64,000 nt of DNA, from the NCBI RefSeq assembly GCF_018449635.1, contig NZ_JAAVUV010000001.1, positions 248,001-312,000 on the forward strand, read 5' to 3'. Positions within the stretch are counted from its first letter, which is position 1. Each line of letters opens with the position of its first letter. The notes below the pieces were generated by a model that saw only the letters and a list, made by a program, of their open reading frames with translations, was not told the DNA's origin and ran no database searches. This document shows positions 29,682 through 39,872 of the stretch, in pieces. The DNA comes from Caballeronia sp. dw_276 (GTDB lineage: Bacteria; Pseudomonadota; Gammaproteobacteria; Burkholderiales; Burkholderiaceae). The position numbers were made by a program, and so were the translations under genes.

Positions 29682-32600
29682 CGGATGTGTCCTTTTGTGC
29701 GGCGTCCGCGGGACGCGAGCCGGGCGCGAGCGGTGCGCCGGTATCGCCAAGCAGGCGGCTCGCAAGCGACGCGAGGCCACGCAACGGCAAGCCGATCCAC
29801 GTCGGACGGTTAGCCGCTTCATAGCGGATTTCGTAGGCGGCTTTTTCGATCAGGAAGAGATCGAGCAGGGCGGCCAAAGTGGCTTCATCGCCGGCAACTG
29901 GCTGCGGTGAGGCTGCGACCGCCGCATTGTATTCGGCAAGGAAACCTTCTTCGCCATGCGCGCGCAGGCGCTCGAACAGTGCACGTTTGCGATCGGCGGT
30001 GGCAGCCGGTGCGTTTTCGGTCGTCGGCTGCGCTGCTGCGCTGGCATACGAGAGAGAACGCAATAAGCCGGCCACGTCGCGCAACGGGCTCGACTTTTTG
30101 CGGCGCTCTTCCAGCGGCCGCGCCGGTTCGCCCTCGAAGTCGATCAGGAACGCATCGCCTTGCGCCATCAAGACCTGGCCCAGGTGGAAGTCGCCGTGAA
30201 TGCGGATGCGCAGCGCCTTGGCGCTTTCCGGCACGAGCTTCTGGACGGCCGCGAGCAGCAGATCGCGGCGATCAAGCAGGCTTTGCGCGAGTTCGCGGTC
30301 GTGCTCGCTGAAGTCGCGGATCTTGGCGCTGAGGATATCGAGCGCGGTGACGAGCAGCGTGTGCGTGCCGTCGTTCCATGCGCGCACGTCTTCCTTCGAT
30401 GCCGTTTCGGGCGAGAACGCCGGATCGTCGGAAGGCGAAGCGAGCGCGACGTGCAATTCGCCGAGACGCCGCCCAATGATCCCCGCAATTTTTCTGTATC
30501 CCTCGATGCCCTGCATCTCCTTCTCGCGGTCCATCGAATGATCTTCGGTGTCCACGGCGAGCGCCAGTTCATCGACAGTACGGCGCAAATAATCGAGCGC
30601 GTAGTTCCAGGCATCGCCCTGATTGTCGATAAACCCCTGCAAGATGCACAACGTATGCGGCACGCCTTCCGGATCGACGCGCACGACTTCGCCGAACAGC
30701 GGCCCGGTGTTCGCGTAGCCGAGCTTGGTCAGGTAGCGGCTCATTTCCGCTTCCGGATGAATTCCGCCAACGAGGCGTCGCACCAGCTTGAGCACGACCT
30801 GATCGCCGATCACGAGCGAACTGTTGCTTTGTTCGGCCGCGAGCCAGCGGATCTCGGGCAGCGGTTCGCCCGGCTTGAAATTGAAGTCCAGCGCATCCAG
30901 ACGCTCGGTCGGGATAAAGCGGATCTCGCTCTTCTGTACAGTCGGGACCACGGCGCGCTGCTTGAGTTTTCTCAGCACGCCATATGTGAATGCGGGCACC
31001 GCAAACGCGTCGGTGATGTGACCGATATTGCGGCTCTGGCGCACACGGGCCAGCGCCAGTTGCATGTACAGCGGCGACGTGGTTTCCGTGCCCCATGCAA
31101 TGGTCAAAGGCAGCACATAGCGCTCGGTGTGATCGCCGACATCGGCTTCCACTTCTGTGAACGCGAAGCCTGCTTCGGGAATGGTCGTCAACGCGGCGAG
31201 CCGCACGCTCTTCAACGTCTGATCCTTCGATGCAAACCAGCGCCGCTTGCTCAAATAAGACGGCAATACTTCGGATTCGAGCAGGCGCACGTTCTCCGGC
31301 GTCGGGCCGGTCTGGCCGGCGCGAATCACCATGGTCACGAATTCCGGCAATTGTTCCGACGGCGCCTGGCTCCACGCCGGACGCTGATTGCCCGGGCACA
31401 GCTGGAACCATAGGAAGCCGTACGGCGGAAACGTCAGCAAATACGTCAATTGTCCGATAGGCGGGAACGCGGAGTCCGCGGTCATTTCCAGCGGCACGGA
31501 ACCGGCGTACTCGGACAAATCGAGCTCGACGGCTTGCGGCGCGCGCGAAAGATTCGCAACGCACAAAATTGGCGGCTCGCCTTCGATCTCGCGGATATAC
31601 GCGAGGATCTTGCGATTGTTCGGGCGCAGGAAGCGGATCGTGCCACGCCCGAACGCATGCTTCGCGCGACGCACGGCGAGCATTTTCCGGGTCCAGTTGA
31701 GCAGCGAATGCGGATCGCGGCTTTGCGATTCCACGTTGATTGCGTCGTAGCCGTAAAGCGATCCCATCACCGGCGGCAGCACGAGCTGCTCGGGATCGGC
31801 GCGCGAAAAGCCGCCGTTCCTGTCCGATGACCATTGCATCGGCGTACGCACGCCGTCGCGATCGCCCAGGTGAATGTTGTCGCCCATGCCGAGTTCATCG
31901 CCGTAATAGATCACGGGCGTGCCAGGCATGGAAAGCAGCAGCGAATTGATCAGTTCGATACGGCGACGATCGCGCTCCATCAGCGGCGCAAGACGGCGCC
32001 GAATGCCGAGATTCAGGCGCGCGCGGCGATCGCTTGCGTAGGTGTTCCACAAGTAATCGCGTTCGGAATCGGTCACCATTTCGAGCGTGAGTTCATCGTG
32101 ATTACGCAGGAAAATCGCCCACTGGTTGGTCGGCGCGAGGTCCGGCGTTTGACGCATGATGTCGGTGATCGGAAAGCGGTCTTCGCTTGCAATCGACATA
32201 TAGATACGCGGCATCAGCGGGAAATGGAACGCCATGTGGCATTCGTCTTCATCGCCGAAATATTCCTTCACGTCTTCCGGCCACTGATTCGCCTCGGCCA
32301 GCAACATGCGGTTCGGATATTCCTTGTCGATGGTCGCGCGGATCGTCTTCAGGATCGCGTGCGTTTCTGGCAGGTTCTCGTTGTTAGTGCCTTCGCGTTC
32401 CACGAGATACGGCACGGCGTCAAGCCGCAACCCGTCGATACCCATATCCAGCCAGAAGCGCATGACGGACAGCACTTCCTTCAGCACGGCGGGGTTATCG
32501 AAGTTCAGGTCGGGCTGATGGTTGAAGAACCGGTGCCAATAATATTGACCGGCGACCGGATCGTGCGTCCAGTTGGACGGCTCCGAATCGATGAAGATGA

Positions 32601-33051
32601 TCCGCGTGTCTTCATACTTCTTGTCGGTATCGGACCAGACGTAGTAGTTGCGATGATTCGAGCCGGGCTTGGCCAGACGCGCGCGCTGGAACCACGGATG
32701 TTGATCGGACGTGTGGTTGATGACCAGTTCTGTCACCACGCGAATGCCGCGCGCGTGTGCTTCCTGGATGAAGCGCTTGACGTCGGCAAGCGTGCCGTAA
32801 TCCGGATGCACGTTACGGTAATCGGCGATGTCGTAACCATCGTCGCGACGTGGCGATGGATAGAACGGCAGCAGCCAGATGCAATCCACCCCGAGTTCCG
32901 CGATGTAATCGAGCTTCGCGAGCAGGCCGGGGAAATCGCCGATGCCGTCATTGTTGGCGTCGAAGAAGGACTTGATGTGGATCTGATAGATGATCGCGTC
33001 TTTGTACCAAAGCGGATCGTTGCTGACAGTCGAATTCTTGTTGCGCTTCAC
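29662..33051 (-). CDS. treS: Trehalose synthase / maltokinase fusion (TreS-Mak)
   Basis: This fusion isomerises trehalose and maltose and then phosphorylates maltose with ATP to maltose 1-phosphate, the donor for GlgE. The GTG at 33051 (AGGAG 6 bases upstream) gives 1129 aa. Roughly the first 550 residues are GH13 Tre[21 protein letters not shown], the nucleophile in [17 protein letters not shown], the acid/base in [17 protein letters not shown], and [20 protein letters not shown]. After a linker comes the maltokinase cap ([17 protein letters not shown]) and a kinase core with the catalytic [11 protein letters not shown] and metal-binding FLIDFEGEP. The two activities are separate proteins in Mycobacterium; fusion is common in Burkholderia-type islands. 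Confidence 0.95.
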   Translation of the reverse strand: MKRNKNSTVSNDPLWYKDAIIYQIHIKSFFDANNDGIGDFPGLLAKLDYIAELGVDCIWLLPFYPSPRRDDGYDIADYRNVHPDYGTLADVKRFIQEAHARGIRVVTELVINHTSDQHPWFQRARLAKPGSNHRNYYVWSDTDKKYEDTRIIFIDSEPSNWTHDPVAGQYYWHRFFNHQPDLNFDNPAVLKEVLSVMRFWLDMGIDGLRLDAVPYLVEREGTNNENLPETHAILKTIRATIDKEYPNRMLLAEANQWPEDVKEYFGDEDECHMAFHFPLMPRIYMSIASEDRFPITDIMRQTPDLAPTNQWAIFLRNHDELTLEMVTDSERDYLWNTYASDRRARLNLGIRRRLAPLMERDRRRIELINSLLLSMPGTPVIYYGDELGMGDNIHLGDRDGVRTPMQWSSDRNGGFSRADPEQLVLPPVMGSLYGYDAINVESQSRDPHSLLNWTRKMLAVRRAKHAFGRGTIRFLRPNNRKILAYIREIEGEPPILCVANLSRAPQAVELDLSEYAGSVPLEMTADSAFPPIGQLTYLLTFPPYGFLWFQLCPGNQRPAWSQAPSEQLPEFVTMVIRAGQTGPTPENVRLLESEVLPSYLSKRRWFASKDQTLKSVRLAALTTIPEAGFAFTEVEADVGDHTERYVLPLTIAWGTETTSPLYMQLALARVRQSRNIGHITDAFAVPAFTYGVLRKLKQRAVVPTVQKSEIRFIPTERLDALDFNFKPGEPLPEIRWLAAEQSNSSLVIGDQVVLKLVRRLVGGIHPEAEMSRYLTKLGYANTGPLFGEVVRVDPEGVPHTLCILQGFIDNQGDAWNYALDYLRRTVDELALAVDTEDHSMDREKEMQGIEGYRKIAGIIGRRLGELHVALASPSDDPAFSPETASKEDVRAWNDGTHTLLVTALDILSAKIRDFSEHDRELAQSLLDRRDLLLAAVQKLVPESAKALRIRIHGDFHLGQVLMAQGDAFLIDFEGEPARPLEERRKKSSPLRDVAGLLRSLSYASAAAQPTTENAPAATADRKRALFERLRAHGEEGFLAEYNAAVAASPQPVAGDEATLAALLDLFLIEKAAYEIRYEAANRPTWIGLPLRGLASLASRLLGDTGAPLAPGSRPADAAQKDTSDGNEHE

Positions 33052-33186
33052 GTGTCGCTCCTTGAGCCGGCGAGGTGCGCGTGTGCGCACTGTTTCCGGC
33101 TGCGTGAGTTGTTCTGTGCCACGTCGGCTGATGCCTTCGTGATGATGACCTGAGCGCCCGGATGGATCGCATCAGGTCCTTGACTT

Positions 33187-36100
33187 TCAGACCGCCGTTT
33201 CCTTGCGAGGCAGGCCCCAAGTCGGTGCGATTCTCCAGATCGCAAACGGCCGGGTATTGGGATCGAGACGAATGTGCTGCCGTCTGCCGCGCCATTCGAA
33301 ACGTTCGCCCGTCATCTGGTCCTCCACTGACAGTGCGTCCCATTCCTGAACGCCCCAGCCGGAGAGGGTCTGCCACGGCAATTCGATATCCGCGCCTTGC
33401 TCGTTGAACGGATCGAGGTTGATCGCAACCAGCACCACGTTGTCACGCGCGGCGTTGGCTTTCTCGAAGAAGAGAATGTTTTCGTTAGCCGCAGGCAGGA
33501 AGTTGACGCCGAGGTGCGAATGCAGCGCCGGATTGGCCTTCCGGATGCGGTTGAGCGCCGTAATTTCCCCGACGATATTCCCCGGCCGGTTCCAGTCCCA
33601 CGCGCGAATCTGGTACTTCTCCGAGTCGAGATACTCCTCGCTGTTAGGCAACGCCGCGGCTTCGCAAAGTTCGAAACCGCTATACACGCCCCAGAGTCCC
33701 GAAAGCGTTGCGGCAAGCGCCGCGCGGATCACAAACCCGGCGCGTCCCGAACGCTGCAGGAAACGCGGGTTGATATCGGGCGTGTTGACGAAGAAGTTGG
33801 GGCGGAAGAATTCCTTCGCATCGGTTTGCGTCAGGTCGTGCATGTATTCCACGAAGTCGCGCTTAGATTCACGCCACGTGAAGTACGTGTACGACTGCGA
33901 GAAGCCGAGCTTGGCGAGGCGGTTCATCACGCGCGGACGCGTGAACGCTTCGGCCAGGAACATGACGTCAGGGTGACGCGCGCGCACATCGCCTATCACC
34001 CATTCCCAGAACGGCATGGGCTTGGTGTGCGGGTTATCGACACGGAAAATCTTCACGCCCGCCGCGATCCAGAAAAGGAATACGTCGCGCAACGAAAGCC
34101 ACAGCTCCGGCTTTGCGTCCTTCGCGTAGAAGTCCGGATTCACGATGTCCTGATATTTCTTCGGCGGATTTTCGGCGTAACGCAGCGTGCCGTCCGGACG
34201 CCATGCGAACCACGTGGGATGCTCCTTTAGCCACGGATGGTCCGGCGAACATTGCACCGCGAAGTCGAGCGCGATTTCAAGGCCGTGCGCACGCGCGGCT
34301 TCGAGCATGCGCTTGAAGTCATCCAGATTGCCAAGCTCCGGGTGCACCGCGTCGTGCCCGCCTTCCTTGCCGCCTATCGCATACGGGCTGCCCACATCGC
34401 CGGGTAATGCCGTAAGCGTATTGTTCTTGCCCTTGCGGTTCGCGATGCCAATCGGGTTGATCGGCGGAAAGTACAGCACGTCGAAACCCATCTCGCGGAT
34501 GCGCGGCATCTTGCCGATCACATCGATGAACGTGCCGTGGCGGTTTTCATCGTCGCTCATCGAGCGCGGGAAGATCTCGTACCAGCTTGCGAAGCGCGCG
34601 GCGGCACGTTCGGCGTCGATCCGGTAAATCACCGGATCGCGTGACAGGAACGGACGATGCCGAGCCGCCTCGATCGCCTGCGCCGTCTCCGGCGACAAGG
34701 CGAGCGCAAGGCGCGTTTCGCCATCGGCTTTCGCAAACTGCTTGACGATACCTTCCAGCGGCTCCGTCTGCGAACCTTCCGTGGTTTTCACTTCGGCAAG
34801 GATCAGCGCGAAGAGATGGCGCAACTCTTCAAGTTCGAGCTCGACGGTCTGCTCCGCCTTGAGCTTCTTCTGCATGTGGTCGATGAGCGACGCAAAGTCG
34901 TCACGCCATGCGATCACGGTGAATTCATGACGGCCGAGACGATCGAGCGGAATGCGGGTCGTCCACAAGTCGTTGCCAAGTGGGATGACCGGAAGCATCT
35001 TCGCTTCGTGCCAGTCGGTTTCATCGGCGGCGCGCCATTGGACCGCGGCGGCGATCTTGTCGTGGCCTTCCGCAAAGATCGCGGCGGTGATCTCGGCTGC
35101 TTCGCCCACGATCCGCTTCGCCGGGAAACGCCCATGATCGACCGACGGCTCGACGCTTTCGATCATCACGCGCGGGGCGATGAGCGCTTCGTTCACCGAT
35201 TTTTTATCGGCGGATTTGGCGCCGCGTTTGACCTGCGGTTGCGCAAGCAAGATGGGCGGTTCGGACGCGCCGCGCAGCAAGCGGACTTCGCCCGGCTGCA
35301 GCAGGAACGGTTTCAGCGGCAGCGGCGTGCCGGTCGTGTCTTCATCGATCGCGCGAAAACGCGTGAAGTTACCCGGCGCGCCATCGAGCAAATGACGGGT
35401 ATCGATATAAACCGGCTTGGTCAGGTCCGCATTCAGGACGATCAATGCGGCTTCGCTCGCCGTGCGCAAGTCCGGGCCGCTGCCGCGCAGGATCGCGGCG
35501 TACGGCGTGCCGGGACCGGTCAGCGTGCGCAACTCGCCGGTGCTGGCAAGGGCCGCCGAATTGCGTTGCAGCGCATTCGCGTGCGCAACTTCCGCCGATA
35601 CATTGAAGCGCGCACTCTCTTTCGCGCGATTGAATTCTTCCGCGCTACCGTGGTTGTATGAGAGCGGTTGCGTGACGCCGTATTCGAAGCCCATTGGTAC
35701 GAGCACGCCGGTGCCTATGCCCGCTGCCGTGTACAACGCGCGGCGGTAAGCGCGTTCCACCAACGATGAATCGCTGGTGTCGGGCAGGTCATTCAGCAGG
35801 CGCGTGCCGTAAGGTTCTTCAGGGAACGCGATCGGCGGCGCGATGCGAAACAGCGCTGCGTGTTCATCGAAGAGCCAGTTGCTCTGAAAGTCCCACCATC
35901 TTGCCGATGAAAACACCGAGTCGAAACCGGCATCGGCGAGATTCGCAATGTCATGACGGCTGATACCGACGGTCCACGCGAGCCATTTCGTTTGCGGATG
36001 ACGTTCGCGCACGGCCGCGCCCAGTCGTCGCCAGACATGCGCAGGCACCTTGTGCGGCGCTTCGAAACGGAAGCCGCCAATGCCGGCATCGGCGATCAGC

Positions 36101-36582
36101 ATCAATTCGCGCGCCCACCATTCGGTCAATGCGTGGGCCGCTTCGCCATCGCCGAAATTCGCGTGCGCGACGCTTTCTTCATGCGGCGCGGTGCGCGGAT
36201 CGAGCCGCGCTTCGGCGGCTTCAAACGGATGGAACCAGTGGCGGTTGTCCTGGAACAGGCCACCTTCGGCGCTGACCCGGTCCAGATTGATATCGACCAG
36301 CAACGTCAGCCCGTTTTTCTCCGCCTGGCTTGAAAGCAGGCGCAGGGCTTCACTCGCGGACAGATCGGTTTCGAAGGCGGGATGAAGTTTGTGATGATCG
36401 GCCACTGCCTGTCGATGCCCGTTCTTGCCGGGCAGGAATGGCGCGCCAATCAGAACGTGATCAAAGCCGAGGGCTGCGGCGTGTTCGAATTGCGCAGGCC
36501 ATTGTGACAATGGTCCGACAAGAAGCGGGTCGATGAAATAGATTCGTGGCGCATACGCTTGAAGCATGTGATGGTGTTCCAT
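33187..36582 (-). CDS. glgE: Alpha-1,4-glucan:maltose-1-phosphate maltosyltransferase with extra N-terminal GH13-like module
   Basis: GlgE extends alpha-glucan by maltose units from maltose 1-phosphate. The 1131-aa product is about 450 residues longer than the usual 650-700. Residues about 470-1131 are standard GlgE: an N-terminal sandwich (DUF3416-like) from RVMIESVEPSVDHGRFPAKR, FASWYEIFPRS, nucleophile Asp849 (IFRVDNPHTKP), acid/base Glu878 (FLAEAFTRPRVM) and a third acid near Asp936. Residues about 10-440 look like a second, degenerate alpha-amylase barrel: VDINLDRVS (96-104) and GFRFEAPHKVP (170-180), where the usual nucleophile Asp is Glu174. The ATG at 36582 is used; Met6 is a close alternative. 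The role of the extra module is unknown, perhaps glucan binding. Confidence 0.93.
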   Translation of the reverse strand: MEHHHMLQAYAPRIYFIDPLLVGPLSQWPAQFEHAAALGFDHVLIGAPFLPGKNGHRQAVADHHKLHPAFETDLSASEALRLLSSQAEKNGLTLLVDINLDRVSAEGGLFQDNRHWFHPFEAAEARLDPRTAPHEESVAHANFGDGEAAHALTEWWARELMLIADAGIGGFRFEAPHKVPAHVWRRLGAAVRERHPQTKWLAWTVGISRHDIANLADAGFDSVFSSARWWDFQSNWLFDEHAALFRIAPPIAFPEEPYGTRLLNDLPDTSDSSLVERAYRRALYTAAGIGTGVLVPMGFEYGVTQPLSYNHGSAEEFNRAKESARFNVSAEVAHANALQRNSAALASTGELRTLTGPGTPYAAILRGSGPDLRTASEAALIVLNADLTKPVYIDTRHLLDGAPGNFTRFRAIDEDTTGTPLPLKPFLLQPGEVRLLRGASEPPILLAQPQVKRGAKSADKKSVNEALIAPRVMIESVEPSVDHGRFPAKRIVGEAAEITAAIFAEGHDKIAAAVQWRAADETDWHEAKMLPVIPLGNDLWTTRIPLDRLGRHEFTVIAWRDDFASLIDHMQKKLKAEQTVELELEELRHLFALILAEVKTTEGSQTEPLEGIVKQFAKADGETRLALALSPETAQAIEAARHRPFLSRDPVIYRIDAERAAARFASWYEIFPRSMSDDENRHGTFIDVIGKMPRIREMGFDVLYFPPINPIGIANRKGKNNTLTALPGDVGSPYAIGGKEGGHDAVHPELGNLDDFKRMLEAARAHGLEIALDFAVQCSPDHPWLKEHPTWFAWRPDGTLRYAENPPKKYQDIVNPDFYAKDAKPELWLSLRDVFLFWIAAGVKIFRVDNPHTKPMPFWEWVIGDVRARHPDVMFLAEAFTRPRVMNRLAKLGFSQSYTYFTWRESKRDFVEYMHDLTQTDAKEFFRPNFFVNTPDINPRFLQRSGRAGFVIRAALAATLSGLWGVYSGFELCEAAALPNSEEYLDSEKYQIRAWDWNRPGNIVGEITALNRIRKANPALHSHLGVNFLPAANENILFFEKANAARDNVVLVAINLDPFNEQGADIELPWQTLSGWGVQEWDALSVEDQMTGERFEWRGRRQHIRLDPNTRPFAIWRIAPTWGLPRKETAV

Positions 36583-36952
36583 CGGTCGTCTTTTCCAGTT
36601 CGTCCTGCTATGGCGTGGATGCGGGAAAACGCGATCGCGCTCAACCAGGCAAAAAACTTACCGCAAGAACGGCTACGGCAGACGAGCCTCAGACAGTCTT
36701 CAAGCACCATTTCCGGGGTCACGAGTGCGTTACGTATCGACATGAAGCTGCCATGCGCGATACGTCGTTCGGTGCGGCGCCAGGGGTCGCTTTAAGGACA
36801 CAGCACGTAGCGTGCCGCACCGTTGGCGGGAATCTGGCTTGGGCGTCGGAATCCTTGGTTCAGGTCAGACGACCGCCGCCCGCCGCGCTTCTCGCAGCGC
36901 GGCGGGCGACAACGTCATAACCGTACCATTGAACGACGCGATGTGAGCGTCC
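36583..36952 (-). other. 370-bp glgA-glgE intergenic region with three inverted repeats
   Basis: No gene is seen here. It contains CGTATCG/CGATACG (36733-36739 and 36758-36764) and CGGTGCGGC/GCCGCACCG (36770-36778 and 36814-36822). There is also a 12-bp GC stem GCCCGCCGCGCT/AGCGCGGCGGGC (36878-36889 and 36896-36907) just after the glgA stop. The last lacks a T-run on the minus strand, so it is at best a partial terminator or an RNA-stabilising stem. A separate glgE promoter could lie here but none is clear. Confidence 0.5.
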
Positions 36953-38629
36953 TCAGGCGCTGCGCGCGACGAATCGCGGCTGTTCCGCATCGTGACGGGT
37001 GGCGACGGCAGCGGGCGCTGCCTTGGCGGAGATGGCGGCGATGCCTGGAACGGCCGACGCATGGATCGGCACGCGGCGTGTGCGCAGCGGCGTTTTTGCC
37101 GGGCGTGCGTCCGTCAGGCCGGCGTAAAGCTGGACGTATTTCGCAACCGCATGGCTCCAGCCGTAGTCACGCGCCATCGCGTTGCGTTGAAGCGTGCGCC
37201 ATTGTTGCGGGCGCATGAATGCCTGGACGGCTCGCGTGACGGCGGCGACCATGTCGTGCGTTGCTTCGCCATCGAATAGAAAGCCCGTGGCTGGACGTGA
37301 CGACGTCGCGCCCTCGAAGCTGCCCAGGCCTTCGACCGGCGAAGACTGGAAGCCCACTTGCATCGACGACGCTTCGACTGCATCCACAATGGTGTCTGCC
37401 AACCCGCCCACACGCGACGCCACCGGCAAGGTGCCGTAACGCATTGCATAGATCTGCGTCAGACCGCATGGCTCGAAGCGGCTGCCGTGCAGCAGGATAT
37501 CGGCGCCCGAATGCAGCACGTGCGCGCGGCGTTCGTCGTAACCAATATGCACGCCGATACGATCCGGCCACGATTGCGCCAAGCGCTGAAACGCCGTTTC
37601 GATATGCGCTTCGCCTTTTCCGATTACCGCGATCTGCAAACGCGGATGCTGTTCGAGCAGGGCTGGGATGGCATCGATCGCCACGTCCGCCATTTTCTGC
37701 GACGTCATCCGGCTGCCGATTGCAATCACCGGCGCGAACGGATCGACAGGAAGCCCGAACATCTGTTGCAGCTCGCGCTTGCAGGCGTGCTTGCCGCGCA
37801 TATCGTCGAAACAATAGTTGCGAGCGATCTGCGTGTCGGTCATCGGGTCCCAGGCGCCGACATCGATGCCATTGATGATGCCCGAAAGCTTCTCTGCATA
37901 GCATTGCAGGACGCCTTCCATCAGATGGCCGAAACGCGGCGTGAGAATTTCGCGTGCGTAGGTTTCGCTGACAGTTGCAACATGATCCGCGTGGACGATG
38001 CCTGCTTTCATCAGACTCAACGCGCCATAAAATTCGATGCTCTTTTGTTCCGTGAGCGCAGGCACGAGCCACTTGGCCGGCACGCCGAGCGCTGCACCAA
38101 GCGAGAGCGAATAGTTGCCTTGGAACGCAAGATTGTGGATCGTGAAAACGCTTTTTGCGTGCACGCCTGCATGCTTCATCAGAAGCGGCGTAAGGCCGGA
38201 ATGCCAGTCATGTGCATGAACGATGTCCGGCTTCTTGAAGCCGCGAACGCCTTCGGCCACCCGGACCGCTGCCGCCGACAACGACGCAAAGCGGATAGCG
38301 TTGTCTTCGTAGTCGCGTCCCTTCGCATCCTGGTAAAGCCCCTCGCGAGCGTACAGATGGTCCATGCGCAACAGGATCACGGGCACGCCCGTATCGGGCA
38401 TGCGACCACGATACAAAACACCGTCACCGCCCGGGAGGCCCGTCAATGAAGCGACCTTCTGCAATCCATCGACCGTTTCCAATGCTTTCGGATACGCCGG
38501 CAAAAGTATTGCCGCATCCACTCCCGCTTCACGCAACGCCGCGGCGTATGCGCTGACCATGTCACCTAATCCGCCAGTTTTGGCAAGCGGCACGGCCTCT
38601 GAAGCGACAAGCAATACGTTCAAGGACAA
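36953..38629 (-). CDS. glgA: Glycogen synthase
   Basis: A GT5 glycosyltransferase of 558 aa. The start is TTG at 38629 with AGGAG 6 bases upstream, giving MSLNVLLVASEAVPLAKTGG, where the KTGGLGD motif binds the donor phosphate. DIVHAHDWHSGL, FTIHNLAFQGNY, SGIINGIDVGAWDP and FEPCGLTQIYAMRYGTLPVA are all family motifs. The last 50 residues are an Ala/Arg-rich tail without known function. It is the first gene of the island. glgC (ADP-glucose pyrophosphorylase) is not in the window, so the donor comes from elsewhere. As with mycobacterial GlgM, maltose 1-phosphate synthesis is a possible side role but cannot be read from the sequence. Confidence 0.93.
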   Translation of the reverse strand: MSLNVLLVASEAVPLAKTGGLGDMVSAYAAALREAGVDAAILLPAYPKALETVDGLQKVASLTGLPGGDGVLYRGRMPDTGVPVILLRMDHLYAREGLYQDAKGRDYEDNAIRFASLSAAAVRVAEGVRGFKKPDIVHAHDWHSGLTPLLMKHAGVHAKSVFTIHNLAFQGNYSLSLGAALGVPAKWLVPALTEQKSIEFYGALSLMKAGIVHADHVATVSETYAREILTPRFGHLMEGVLQCYAEKLSGIINGIDVGAWDPMTDTQIARNYCFDDMRGKHACKRELQQMFGLPVDPFAPVIAIGSRMTSQKMADVAIDAIPALLEQHPRLQIAVIGKGEAHIETAFQRLAQSWPDRIGVHIGYDERRAHVLHSGADILLHGSRFEPCGLTQIYAMRYGTLPVASRVGGLADTIVDAVEASSMQVGFQSSPVEGLGSFEGATSSRPATGFLFDGEATHDMVAAVTRAVQAFMRPQQWRTLQRNAMARDYGWSHAVAKYVQLYAGLTDARPAKTPLRTRRVPIHASAVPGIAAISAKAAPAAVATRHDAEQPRFVARSA

Positions 38630-38980
38630 AGCTGACTCCTGGCGTTTGAAAGATGAAAAGCGATGGGCGGTGCTCGGCCTGATTAACAGGCGGCGCACGC
38701 GTCCGGTGCTTTTATCGGAGGGAAGAGGGGATGCGGATTCTTTAGAGCAAACGTTGTGCCATGCAGCAAAGATTTTCCTAAAACCGCGGGAAAGCGTTAG
38801 GCACGCCGCACTTAATAGATGAAGTTACGCTCGACAGAAGACAGACATTTGACGCTGTGTAAAAAAGCACGCGTCGGTAACGGCGTTTTTACACAGCGGA
38901 ATTTGGAATCGTTATATCAAACCGATGAGGAAATTAAGACCGACGTTTTTTGATATCAGCAAATATTGCTTAAACAGTTT
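38630..38980 (-). other. 351-bp leader/intergenic region between DUF1345 gene and glgA
   Basis: No gene is seen. It should hold the promoter of the glycogen/trehalose island (transcribed leftward) and contains the 38853-38898 inverted repeat. A weak match, TTGCTG then 17 bases then TCTAAA on the minus strand around 38741-38769, is the best promoter candidate noticed, at low confidence. Confidence 0.4.
38853..38898. terminator. 13-bp inverted repeat, probable bidirectional terminator
   Basis: CGCTGTGTAAAAA (38853-38865) and TTTTTACACAGCG (38886-38898) match perfectly across a 20-base GC-rich centre. The A/T tracts inside the stem give a U-rich 3' side on both strands. It lies 82 bp past the DUF1345 stop and could end that transcript. 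Confidence 0.5.
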
Positions 38981-39637
38981 TTACGATCCTAATAATCCCG
39001 CGGCCGTATTCACGCATAAACCCAGCACAGCCGCGTTGAAGAAAAACGATAAGATCGATTGTGCCAAAGCGGTTCGCCTGACTTCGGTCGAGCGCAGGAC
39101 CACGTCCGACGTCTGCGATGCCACCGCGATCGTGAAGGAGAAATACAGGAAGTCCCAATAGCCGGGCTTCAAATGAGAATCGGGAAATTTCAGCGACGTC
39201 TCGTCTTGCGATTGATAGTAATGCCGCGCGTAGTGGAGCGTGAACATGGTCGGGATCAGGAACCACGCGCCGAACATCGTGATGCCCGTCAGCAAATAGT
39301 TGGGTAAGGCGCTGCGGAACCCCATGTTCTTGGCGGCCGCCAGTTCGGCGACGATTGCCACGATACTCGCCATGGCCGCAAGACTGACGATCAGCAGGAC
39401 CATCCCCGCATTTTCATCCTCGCGCGCGGCAAGTTTCTGGACCTCATCCTGATGCGCTCTCCACATTTGAATCCATATGAGCACGAGATAAAGCCATACG
39501 GTAGTGTCCCAACCAATCAGGCCGCGCACGAGCGGGCGCAAGTCATATGGAACCAAAATTGCGACAATCACACCAATGACCAGAGCAATAACCGCCCTCG
39601 GGCGATATCGAACGACGTTGGGAAGCATGAAATTCAT
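38981..39637 (-). CDS. DUF1345 family membrane protein
   Basis: A 218-aa inner-membrane protein with about five hydrophobic segments: [70 protein letters not shown] and the C-terminal [20 protein letters not shown]. The pattern LHYARHYYQ followed by [20 protein letters not shown] is typical of DUF1345, whose function is unknown; the YFSFT element recalls the pore-loop region of ion-channel-like proteins. The ATG at 39637 lacks a strong ribosome site. It is a single gene, divergent from the dehydrogenase operon. Confidence 0.85.
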   Translation of the reverse strand: MNFMLPNVVRYRPRAVIALVIGVIVAILVPYDLRPLVRGLIGWDTTVWLYLVLIWIQMWRAHQDEVQKLAAREDENAGMVLLIVSLAAMASIVAIVAELAAAKNMGFRSALPNYLLTGITMFGAWFLIPTMFTLHYARHYYQSQDETSLKFPDSHLKPGYWDFLYFSFTIAVASQTSDVVLRSTEVRRTALAQSILSFFFNAAVLGLCVNTAAGLLGS

Positions 39638-39872
39638 TTTTATCGTGGCCTTGTAATGGCGGTAATCGCGTTAAGCTGTCGCGCCGCGATTATTGCCCGG
39701 GCAGCTTTCAAATTCCAACGGGCTTTCAGCGCATGAGTTTCCCTTTGCGCTTGTCTCCAGATACGGCCTCACATATTCAAAGATATCGACAGCCTCTGTT
39801 TCACCGACCTCCGCGTGACCGAGCCTGTTGATCATCGCTCTTCCGCAACAACGCGAATCGGGACATCAATCA

